Assembly (NCBI RefSeq): GCF_031323975.1
Contig: NZ_JAVIWS010000001.1
Location: forward strand, 1,736,001 to 1,800,000
DNA from: Escherichia ruysiae
GTDB taxonomy: Bacteria; Pseudomonadota; Gammaproteobacteria; Enterobacterales; Enterobacteriaceae
Reading direction: 5' to 3'
DNA: 64,000 bases
Below are positions 56,991 through 64,000 of the stretch, piece after piece. The position numbers were made by a program, and so were the translations under genes. Below the pieces are notes generated by a model. The model had not been told where the DNA came from and made no database searches. It was given only the letters and a program-made list of their open reading frames with translations. How positions within the stretch are numbered: position 1 is the stretch's first letter; each line of letters begins with the position of its first letter.

Positions 56991-58532
56991 TTACGACTTG
57001 GCTTTCGGCATCTGGGAAACCAGTGAGAGATTGATGTCCATCCCTTCCACCTGAAAGTGCGGTACGGCGTAGAGTTTCACGCGGAAGAAGCCCGGATTAT
57101 CATCAATGTCTTCCACCACAACTTTCGCATCACGCAGCGGGTGAGATGCCTGCAACTCATCACCCGGGTCGGTCATTTCAGTCACAAGACCACGAACCCA
57201 GGTGTTAAGCTCCAGTTCCAGCAACCGGCGATCCTTGGTGGTGCCAATGTTTTCACGTTGAATCAGCTTCAGGTAATGAGCGATGCGCGACAGCAGGAAG
57301 ATGTAAGGCAGACGCGCATTGATGCGGCTGTTGGCAGTAGCATCCGCAGTATCGTAGAGAGCGGGTTTTTGCGTGGAGTTCGCCGAGAAGAAACACGCAT
57401 AATCGCGATTTTTGTAGTACGACAGGGGAATGAAACCAAGATTCGCGAACTCGAACTCACGGGTTTCCGGGATCATCACCTCTGAGGGGATTTTTACCTG
57501 GTTGCCGGTGCCAAGATCATACAGGTGAATTGGCAGATCCTGCACCGCACCACCCGCCTGTGGACCACGGATTTGTACACACCAACCGTTATTGATGAAG
57601 CTTTTCACCATGTTGGCTGCAAAAGCAAAGGTGGCATTGGTCCACAGGTATTTATCGTGATCCGGGCCTTTCACCTCTTCAACATAATTAAAACTACGCA
57701 CCGGTACAGTGTCCGGGCCATACGGCAGGCGACCCAGCACGCGTGGCATAACCAGCCCCAGATAACGGGAATCGTCCGTATCCCTGAAACTTTTCCATTT
57801 AATGTACTCGGCGCGGTCAAAGTAGTTACCGATATCTTTGATGGCCGCAACGTCTTCCATTGACTCTTTCAGGAAAAATTTCGGACCTGCAGAACCGATA
57901 AATGGCATATGAGCCGCTGCGGACACTTTCGATAAATTACGCATCAGCGCCACATCCTGCGCAGATGCATCAAACTCATAAGCGGAAATCAGCGCGGCAA
58001 TTGGCTCGCCACCCGGCGTGTCATACTCATCAATGTAGGTATGTTTGTACAAACCACTCTGGATAATTTCCGGGCTATCTTCAAAGTCCTGACGCAGGTC
58101 TTCTTTAGATATATCCAGCAGTTCAATTTTCACGTTCTGGCGGAAATCTGTTTTATCGACCAGCGATTTCACGCCGCGCCACAGACTTTCTACCGCCTGA
58201 AAGTCCTCATGATGCATAACGGCATCAAGCTGACGGCTGATCTGGTAATCCAGTTCAGCGATATGGTGGTCAATCAGATTTTTGTCGAGCTTTTCGACTT
58301 TCGATCCCGATTTTGTCAGACACTCCAGGAACACCTGCATCCCGGCCGTTAAACGTTCATCCGCAGTGGCATCCGACATCGCCTGTGCGTCCTGCCAGAT
58401 ATCCAGAGAACTCAGCTCAGAGACCGGGTTGAGATTAATTTTTTCAAACAGGGAAGCATAAACTCCAGCGGCAGCAGGATGTTCAAGCACCACACTCTCG
58501 CCACCAGCGGCATTCTCATTTTTTACAGACAT
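56991..58532 (-). CDS. tssC: T6SS sheath large subunit TssC (VipB)
   Basis: 513 residues from ATG (complement of 58530-58532). The family core is clear: LDAVMHHEDFQAVESLWRGVKSLV near 100-123, then ELLDISKEDL, and later RNYVxxVKGPDHDKYLWTNATFAFA-like sequence; the C terminus ends LPVxLSLVSQMPKAKS-like. TssC with TssB builds the contractile sheath. A second ATG 6 bases upstream lies too close to the AAGGA site; the chosen one has better spacing. It follows tssB by about 40 bases. Confidence 0.96.
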   Translation of the reverse strand: MSVKNENAAGGESVVLEHPAAAGVYASLFEKINLNPVSELSSLDIWQDAQAMSDATADERLTAGMQVFLECLTKSGSKVEKLDKNLIDHHIAELDYQISRQLDAVMHHEDFQAVESLWRGVKSLVDKTDFRQNVKIELLDISKEDLRQDFEDSPEIIQSGLYKHTYIDEYDTPGGEPIAALISAYEFDASAQDVALMRNLSKVSAAAHMPFIGSAGPKFFLKESMEDVAAIKDIGNYFDRAEYIKWKSFRDTDDSRYLGLVMPRVLGRLPYGPDTVPVRSFNYVEEVKGPDHDKYLWTNATFAFAANMVKSFINNGWCVQIRGPQAGGAVQDLPIHLYDLGTGNQVKIPSEVMIPETREFEFANLGFIPLSYYKNRDYACFFSANSTQKPALYDTADATANSRINARLPYIFLLSRIAHYLKLIQRENIGTTKDRRLLELELNTWVRGLVTEMTDPGDELQASHPLRDAKVVVEDIDDNPGFFRVKLYAVPHFQVEGMDINLSLVSQMPKAKS

Positions 58533-58571
58533 CAACATTTTCCTTATTAATCCGTTAAATCGTCATGACCG

Positions 58572-59069
58572 TTACGGCTGTTTAGGTGCCAGAGCGGAAA
58601 GTTCTGCTCTGAGTTCTGCACTTAATGCCGGGTCCAGCAAAATGTTTTCCAGTTCTTTACGGAAAGTCTGGTTATCCAGAAGGTTCGCTTTTAAATCACG
58701 AAGTAAATTACGCATGGAAAGCATGGCTTTTAGCTGTGGTATTTGTCGGGAGACCTGTTCCGGGGAGAAATCCTTTATGCTCTGGAATGTCAACCTGATG
58801 CTGTCTTCACTACCGTCATCAGCAAGTGTGTTATTAACGATAAGATTTACTTTTGGGGAATATTCAGAAAGGACTGCATCAAAATTATTTTTGTTAAGAT
58901 TAACTTTTTTACGTTCAGATAATGGCGCGGATTCCTGACCATTACTAAAATCACCCGCAACCAGTAACTTCAGGGGTAATTCTGTTTTCTTACTTGCTCC
59001 CCCAGTGTGCAGATCTAATTTCAGATTAATACGGGCCTTCGGTATCTCCCGCTGGAAGCTGTCACTCAT
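58572..59069 (-). CDS. tssB: T6SS sheath small subunit TssB (VipA)
   Basis: 165 residues from ATG (complement of 59067-59069, GAGGGAAC upstream). Signatures: QREIPKARINLKLDLHTGG near 5-23, LPLKLLVAGDFSNG near 30, and FSPEQVSRQIPQLKAMLSMRNLLRDLKANLLD near 103-134, part of which contacts ClpV. It is the first gene of the minus-strand T6SS operon; the promoter must lie in the 590-base region upstream. Confidence 0.95.
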   Translation of the reverse strand: MSDSFQREIPKARINLKLDLHTGGASKKTELPLKLLVAGDFSNGQESAPLSERKKVNLNKNNFDAVLSEYSPKVNLIVNNTLADDGSEDSIRLTFQSIKDFSPEQVSRQIPQLKAMLSMRNLLRDLKANLLDNQTFRKELENILLDPALSAELRAELSALAPKQP

Positions 59070-59662
59070 AGTTCCCTCTCGTAATTCAATTAAAGTCAAA
59101 TTAATCACAATACTTCATTAACTCGATGCTAAGGCAATATGGAAATCAAAAAAGCAATGCAGATCAACATATTGAGAATAAAAAATAATGGGAAAATTGC
59201 CTGACAATAAAAATAATCGCAGCCATATCAATTGATTAAAAACGTCTTTATAAATATTCTTAATTATATTTTTATTATGTTATTTTGTTTTTTATTTACC
59301 ACAGTATCTGTTAATAGACAGGTTATACATAGTGTAAAACACTGACTTACCCGCACCTATGCCACAGATACTGTTATCTGATAGTTATGCCCATGTTGCC
59401 TAAGTAATTCATAAGTATTCGCCGTGTACTGACATTAAATTCTTGTCCGACAATCAGGTCATACCCGTATCCACAGGTCTCAATATTGGAAAAGAGATTT
59501 TATTTTAGGCAAGCTGAAATTTGCATTACAGCATATTCAGGCCTACACCCGAATGACCTTATTAACCATAAAAAATTGATGCAGCGCAGCATGTTAATTA
59601 TTCCTGGATCTTACATTGTCATTGCACAGTAAATGTAGAAACTTATGCGTAACGGAGTATTT
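59070..59662. promoter_or_regulatory. Divergent A+T-rich promoter region of the T6SS operon
   Basis: 593 bases between divergent tssB and the 157-residue gene, strongly A+T-rich and a plausible H-NS target. An inverted pair ACAGTATCTGT (59301-59311) and ACAGATACTGT (59364-59374) is the most ordered element. I see no gene in this stretch. Confidence 0.5.
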
Positions 59663-60136
59663 ATGAGTTTTAAACGTTTGGTTATAATTACCGCAATATC
59701 CTGTATGTATACCGGATTTGCATTTGCAGCGAACGTCACATTGAACCCTGCCCAGGTAGAACACCTGAATAACGTCATTAATCACGAGGTAAAAGGGAAA
59801 GATGACCGTAATTTTGTCTATACCAACTGGACAGAAGCTCAACGTGTGGCCGAATTTATTTGCCGACCACTCGCACTGAAAGAACTACAGAAGCGGTATA
59901 CCGACGTAGATAAGGTTATTTTCGATCAGGGAAAACATAATATGCAGCGTCTGATCTCACCTGCACTGCTGACAGGTAATGGTCAGTACCGTAGGGGGAT
60001 TAACTGGACGACCTTTCACTTCGCCTGTGAACTGTCAGTGAAAACCGGAGAGGCGATGGCTTTCAGGTTGTTGAGAAATAAAACCCTGACCATGGCTCCG
60101 GGGCCCGTTATTCGCTCCGGGGAGATCGGCCAGTGA
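59663..60136 (+). CDS. Exported protein of unknown function, 157 aa
   Basis: From ATG 59663 (GGAG upstream) it has a signal peptide ending AFAFA-AN. The mature part, about 134 residues, is mixed charge with two Cys (FICRPLA and FACELSV) that could form a disulphide. I recognise no family. Its TGA overlaps the next gene's GTG start, so the two are translated together. It is divergent from the T6SS operon and may share regulation with it. Confidence 0.75.
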   Translation: MSFKRLVIITAISCMYTGFAFAANVTLNPAQVEHLNNVINHEVKGKDDRNFVYTNWTEAQRVAEFICRPLALKELQKRYTDVDKVIFDQGKHNMQRLISPALLTGNGQYRRGINWTTFHFACELSVKTGEAMAFRLLRNKTLTMAPGPVIRSGEIGQ

Positions 60137-60468
60137 AAAATATTCTTACCGCGTTTCTCATCATCACTCTCCCTGCTTTCTCCGCCACGGCAGCCAGTTT
60201 TGACTGCCGCCAGTCCCGCAGTGCGGATGAAAAAGCAATTTGCTCATCACATAGCCTGAACGATTTGGATGTGGAGATGAGTGTTAAGTATCAGTTTCTT
60301 CATGGGCTTTACGCGATGGGAGCCGCCGGGGAACTGCATGACTCACAGGTACTATGGCTGGCTGAACGTCGCCAGTGTGGTGGCGATACAACCTGCCTGA
60401 CGAAAGCATACAAGCAGCGCCTGAAAACGTTGAACCATCTTTATGACGCGATTAATAAACCACTCTGA
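60133..60468 (+). CDS. LprI/DUF1311-like exported protein, 111 aa
   Basis: Signal peptide ending ATAA-SF, then an about 90-residue domain with four Cys in the DUF1311/LprI pattern: SFDCRQSRSADEKAICSSHSLNDLD, then LAERRQCGGDTTCLTKAYKQRL. This family includes the lysozyme inhibitor LprI of mycobacteria; many members are uncharacterised. The start is GTG at 60133 overlapping the previous stop (GTGA). A periplasmic lysozyme inhibitor beside a T6SS with a lysozyme-like effector is suggestive, but the link is inferred. Confidence 0.75.
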   Translation: MKNILTAFLIITLPAFSATAASFDCRQSRSADEKAICSSHSLNDLDVEMSVKYQFLHGLYAMGAAGELHDSQVLWLAERRQCGGDTTCLTKAYKQRLKTLNHLYDAINKPL

Positions 60469-61276
60469 GTCTGGAGTGAACTGGTGGTTGTCGGAGACGC
60501 CTTCATACAAGGCACCTCCTTACCGGCGCGTGTAACGCAAAAAGAGCCTGATGATTGTTCTTCCATCGGCTCTTTCTCTGAAGTGAAAGAAGGCCCAGGA
60601 CGGACGTACTCGCTGGCATATGTGGCTCCAGCCCAACCAATAATAATCACTATCGTTATTTTTTATTTAATAATAATCTCCTGAAAAATAGATATAGCCA
60701 AAATTCAATCCTGCCTGGTTTAATTCCGCATCCATCATCAGAAATAATCAACCCTATAACTATCATGTCATTTAATAGTCACCGCTAAAATTTTATTATT
60801 TTCTTCTGCTTTACAGGGAAATTGTCAATCTGTTTATTATGTCCAGTTTAAATAGTTAATCACAAAACATCATCGCCATTGCTGACGTGTTTTATTCATT
60901 GATAACAGTGCCATACGTTCTTTTTTTACAAAAAAACAATCAATTGCTAAATTGTTTTTTGGGTTAATAGTTAAGCGCGAAACATTTTAATAAATGATAA
61001 AAATCCTAAATTCCTTGTTCATAATGTAGGGGTGTGTTAAATAGGTGGGCAAAATTTGGTTCCCCCTTCTCGCCTGTAATATTGCAGCATCTTCGCACTC
61101 CCATGAGACATTGCGACTTAATAAGAAGGTGATAAGCCCTGCATAAGCGCATGGGCTGACCATGGTTTTATATTCATAAAAATATTTCGTTATAACCCAT
61201 TGATTTAATATCAATAATTTATTGTGGGTTCGGGTTTGTTGTGACTGTGGCATTATTTCCGTGCAAAGGAGCTGAT
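60469..61276 (+). promoter_or_regulatory. Spacer and promoter region of capsule region 1
   Basis: 808 bases without a convincing gene. The first part holds short frames on both strands (66 and 69 codons) that I do not trust, and a terminator-like hairpin at 60540-60575. The rest is very A+T-rich. In group 2 capsule loci the region 1 promoter lies about 225 bases before kpsF and is temperature- and H-NS/IHF-regulated; it should therefore fall near 61050. Confidence 0.55.
60540..60575 (+). terminator. Terminator-like hairpin after the DUF1311-like gene
   Basis: AAAGAGCC-T-GATG and CATC-GGCTCTTT pair around a ten-base loop, about 70 bases after the stop at 60468; a TCTTTCTC run follows. It is probably the end of the two-gene transcript. 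Confidence 0.5.
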
Positions 61277-62260
61277 ATGTCTGAAAGACATTTACCTGAT
61301 GACCAGAGCAGTACTATCGATCCATATTTAATTACCTCTGTTCGCCAGACCCTGGCAGAACAAGGCGCAGCATTACAAAACTTGTCTAAACAACTTGATT
61401 CCGGGCAGTACCAGCGTGTCCTTAATTTGATAATGAACTGTAAAGGGCACGTTATTCTTTCGGGAATGGGTAAATCGGGGCATGTCGGTCGTAAAATGTC
61501 AGCGACGCTGGCCTCTACCGGTACACCGAGTTTCTTTATTCATCCGGCAGAAGCATTCCATGGCGATCTGGGTATGATTACGCCCTACGATCTCCTGATC
61601 CTTATTTCCGCCAGCGGTGAAACGGATGAAATCCTCAAGCTGGTTCCTTCACTGAAAAATTTCGGCAACCGAATTATCGCCATTACCAATAATGGAAATT
61701 CCACGCTGGCGAAAAATGCTGATGCTGTGCTGGAACTCCATATGGCGAATGAAACCTGCCCGAATAATCTTGCACCAACAACGTCCACCACGCTGACCAT
61801 GGCGATCGGCGATGCGCTGGCTATTGCCATGATCCATCAGCGCAAATTTATGCCAAATGATTTTGCACGTTATCACCCGGGTGGCTCATTAGGCCGTCGC
61901 CTGCTGACCCGCGTTGCGGATGTCATGCAGCATGATGTTCCTGCGGTGCAGCTGGATGCGTCATTTAAAACCGTGATTCAACGTATCACCAGCGGATGCC
62001 AGGGAATGGTGATGGTAGAAGACGCAGAAGGCGGACTGGCGGGCATTATCACCGACGGTGACCTGCGTCGCTTTATGGAAAAAGAGGATTCTCTGACGTC
62101 CGCCACGGCGGCTCAGATGATGACGCGTGAACCGCTGACGCTACCGGAAGACACCATGATCATTGAAGCGGAAGAAAAAATGCAAAAGCACCGCGTCTCA
62201 ACGTTATTGGTGACCAACAAGGCAAATAAAGTCACTGGCCTTGTGCGCATTTTCGACTAA
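61277..62260 (+). CDS. kpsF: Arabinose-5-phosphate isomerase KpsF
   Basis: 327 residues from ATG 61277 (AAGGAG upstream). The SIS sugar-isomerase domain (about 45-180) shows SGMGKSGHVGRKMSATLAS and ISASGETDEI; two CBS repeats follow (from about 210, with GIITDGDLRRF). KpsF converts ribulose-5-phosphate to arabinose-5-phosphate, the first step to KDO, which links group 2 capsules to their lipid anchor. It is the first gene of region 1 (kpsFEDUCS). Confidence 0.97.
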   Translation: MSERHLPDDQSSTIDPYLITSVRQTLAEQGAALQNLSKQLDSGQYQRVLNLIMNCKGHVILSGMGKSGHVGRKMSATLASTGTPSFFIHPAEAFHGDLGMITPYDLLILISASGETDEILKLVPSLKNFGNRIIAITNNGNSTLAKNADAVLELHMANETCPNNLAPTTSTTLTMAIGDALAIAMIHQRKFMPNDFARYHPGGSLGRRLLTRVADVMQHDVPAVQLDASFKTVIQRITSGCQGMVMVEDAEGGLAGIITDGDLRRFMEKEDSLTSATAAQMMTREPLTLPEDTMIIEAEEKMQKHRVSTLLVTNKANKVTGLVRIFD

Positions 62261-62331
62261 TTAAGCAACGGGGTGCGAGAGTTTAGTCTCTCATTGAGTT
62301 TGCGCCCCACTGAAACTTTGATAATCGTTAC

Positions 62332-63480
62332 ATGTTGATAAAAGTGAAGTCTGCCGTATCCTGGATGCGTGCTCGTCTGTCTGCCATCTCACTGGCAGAT
62401 ATCCAAAAACACCTGGCGAAAATCATCATTCTGGCACCGATGGCGGTGCTGCTGATCTATCTGGCCATCTTCAGCCAGCCTCGCTATATGAGCGAGTCGA
62501 AAGTCGCCATTAAACGCTCAGATGATTTAAACAGCGGCAGCCTGAATTTTGGTCTGCTTCTGGGCGCCTCTAACCCCAGTTCCGCAGAAGATGCGCTGTA
62601 TCTGAAAGAGTACATCAACTCGCCGGATATGCTGGCGGCGCTGGATAAGCAACTGAATTTTCGTGAAGCGTTTAGCCACAGCGGGCTCGATTTTCTTAAT
62701 CATCTTAGCAAGGATGAAACCGCAGAAGGCTTCCTCAAGTACTACAAGGATCGTATCAACGTTTCGTATGACGATAAGACCGGATTGCTGAATATTCAGA
62801 CGCAGGGCTTTAGCCCGGAGTTTGCGCTTAAATTTAACCAGACCGTGTTGAAAGAGTCAGAACGCTTTATCAATGAGATGTCGCATCGCATTGCGCGCGA
62901 TCAGCTTGCCTTTGCAGAAAGCGAGATGGAAAAAGCGCGCCAGCGTCTGGATGCCAGCAAAGCAGAACTGCTCTCTTATCAGGACAGCAACAACGTCCTG
63001 GATCCACAAGCCCAGGCGGAGGCGGCGAGCACATTAGTCAATACGCTGATGGGTCAGAAGATCCAGATGGAAGCGGATCTGCGTAACTTGCTGACATATC
63101 TGCGTGAAGATGCACCACAAGTGGTGAGTGCGCGTAATGCGATTCAGTCATTGCAGGCACAAATCGACGAAGAAAAAAGCAAAATCACGGCGCCACAAGG
63201 TGACAAATTAAACCGCATGGCAGTGGATTTTGAAGAAATCAAATCAAAAGTAGAGTTCAACAGCGAGCTGTACAAACTGACCCTGACCTCCATTGAAAAG
63301 ACCCGTGTAGAAGCGGCTCGTAAGCTCAAGGTGCTGTCGGTTATCAGTTCGCCACAGTTGCCGCAGGAATCGTCTTTTCCAAACATCCCTTATTTGATCG
63401 CCTGTTGGTTACTGGTGTGCTGCCTGCTGTTCGGTACCCTGAAACTGTTGCTGGCTGTTATTGAAGATCACCGAGATTAA
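62332..63480 (+). CDS. kpsE: Capsule export protein KpsE
   Basis: 382 residues. One transmembrane helix near 32-54 (IIILAPMAVLLIYLAIF), a long periplasmic part with a coiled coil (about 190-330), and a C-terminal helix near 358-378 (YLIACWLLVCCLLFGTL). KpsE is a polysaccharide co-polymerase-type protein that joins the KpsMT inner-membrane transporter to KpsD. It begins 72 bases after kpsF. Confidence 0.97.
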   Translation: MLIKVKSAVSWMRARLSAISLADIQKHLAKIIILAPMAVLLIYLAIFSQPRYMSESKVAIKRSDDLNSGSLNFGLLLGASNPSSAEDALYLKEYINSPDMLAALDKQLNFREAFSHSGLDFLNHLSKDETAEGFLKYYKDRINVSYDDKTGLLNIQTQGFSPEFALKFNQTVLKESERFINEMSHRIARDQLAFAESEMEKARQRLDASKAELLSYQDSNNVLDPQAQAEAASTLVNTLMGQKIQMEADLRNLLTYLREDAPQVVSARNAIQSLQAQIDEEKSKITAPQGDKLNRMAVDFEEIKSKVEFNSELYKLTLTSIEKTRVEAARKLKVLSVISSPQLPQESSFPNIPYLIACWLLVCCLLFGTLKLLLAVIEDHRD

Positions 63481-63503
63481 CGCTGTCGCTGAATGAGTTT
63501 GTG

Positions 63504-64000
63504 ATGAAATTATTTAAATCAATTTTACTGATTGCCGCCTGTCACGCGGCGCAGGCCAGCGCGGCCATTGATATTAACGCTGACCCAAACCTGACAGGAG
63601 CAGCGCCACTCCCCGGTATTCTGAGCGGACAGAAGTCGGATACGCAAAACATGAGCGGCTTCGACAATACCCCACCGCCAGCGCCGCCGGTGGTGATGAG
63701 CCGTATGTTTGGTGCTCAACTTTTCAACGGCACCAGCGCGGATAGCGGTGCGACAGTGGGATTCAACCCTGACTATATTCTGAATCCGGGCGATAGCATT
63801 CAGGTTCGTTTATGGGGTGCGTTCACCTTTGATGGTGCCTTACAGATTGATCCCAAAGGCAATATTTTTCTGCCAAACGTTGGTCCAGTGAAAGTTGCCG
63901 GGGTTAGCAATAGTCAGTTGAACACTCTGGTTACATCCAAAGTGAAGGAAGTGTACCAGTCCAACGTCAACGTCTACGCCTCCTTATTACAGGCGCAGCC
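63504..64000 (+). CDS. kpsD: Polysialic acid/capsule export protein KpsD, 5' part
   Basis: The first 165 codons are visible from ATG 63504. A signal peptide ends near AQASA-AI, followed by the Pro-rich PPPAPPVVMSRMFGAQLF and, from about residue 88, the polysaccharide-export (Wza-like) domain (FNPDYILNPGDSIQVRLWG). The full E. coli protein has about 558 residues. KpsD moves group 2 capsule across the outer membrane. It follows kpsE by 23 bases; the reading frame is open to the window end. Confidence 0.97.
   Translation, partial: MKLFKSILLIAACHAAQASAAIDINADPNLTGAAPLPGILSGQKSDTQNMSGFDNTPPPAPPVVMSRMFGAQLFNGTSADSGATVGFNPDYILNPGDSIQVRLWGAFTFDGALQIDPKGNIFLPNVGPVKVAGVSNSQLNTLVTSKVKEVYQSNVNVYASLLQAQ

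Noticed and set aside
60441..60684. Opposed short frames of 69 and 66 codons after the LprI-like gene.
   Set aside because: No ribosome sites, overlapping each other and a terminator-like hairpin; no recognised motifs.

Overview
The window is chromosomal DNA of an Escherichia coli strain of the extra-intestinal pathogenic (ExPEC) type. The first 28 kb reads gene for gene like the E. coli K-12 backbone (speB-speA-metK-galP-sprT-endA-rsmE-gshB-yqgE-yqgF-yggR/yggS-yggT-yggU-rdgB-hemW-yggM-ansB-yggN-yggL-trmB-mutY-yggX-mltC-nupG-speC-yqgA). It then reaches the phenylalanine tRNA gene pheV, a known island insertion point, and from there to the end the DNA is accessory. These identifications come from recognising protein sequences and gene order by eye; no database search was run.

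Backbone, 1-28231. Polyamine synthesis genes (speB, speA with its leader protein gene yqgB, and speC) bracket housekeeping genes for S-adenosylmethionine, galactose uptake, glutathione, nucleotide-pool and DNA repair (rdgB, mutY), rRNA and tRNA methylation (rsmE, trmB), haem handling (hemW), asparagine use and wall turnover (mltC). Visible control elements include tandem Met boxes before metK, adjoining GalR/GalS and CRP palindromes before galP, an FNR-like site before ansB, REP/BIME repeats and several terminators. The one departure from the K-12 order is a 243-residue lipoprotein gene between speA and speB.

Island edge, 28232-30228. After pheV there is no integrase. There is an internally deleted IS3-family transposase remnant, a complete DUF1778/GNAT toxin-antitoxin pair (TacA/TacT type), and a short reading frame that appears to be a cut-off gene.

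Type VI secretion system (T6SS), 30229-59069, all on the minus strand. All thirteen core components are present and open: tssB, tssC, tssK, tssL, hcp, clpV, vgrG, tssM, tssA, tssF, tssG, tssJ, tssE, plus an OmpA-type peptidoglycan anchor, a TagA/VasL-like protein and a PAAR tip. Between clpV and tssM lies an effector cassette that is much richer in A+T than its surroundings. It holds vgrG with a long C-terminal extension, a small exported protein, a 634-residue protein that I read as a cell-wall effector (lysozyme/SLT-like domain, LysM, and a C-terminal M15-like peptidase), two related exported proteins that are likely immunity proteins, a frameshifted small gene, a membrane protein, PAAR and a two-pass membrane protein. 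A second degenerate gene, a lipoprotein with a clear lipobox, lies between tssA and tssF.

Beyond the T6SS, 59070-64000. An A+T-rich divergent promoter region leads to two coupled exported proteins on the plus strand; the second resembles the LprI/DUF1311 lysozyme-inhibitor family. After about 0.8 kb of A+T-rich promoter DNA, region 1 of a group 2 capsule cluster begins (kpsF, kpsE and the start of kpsD, which runs off the window).
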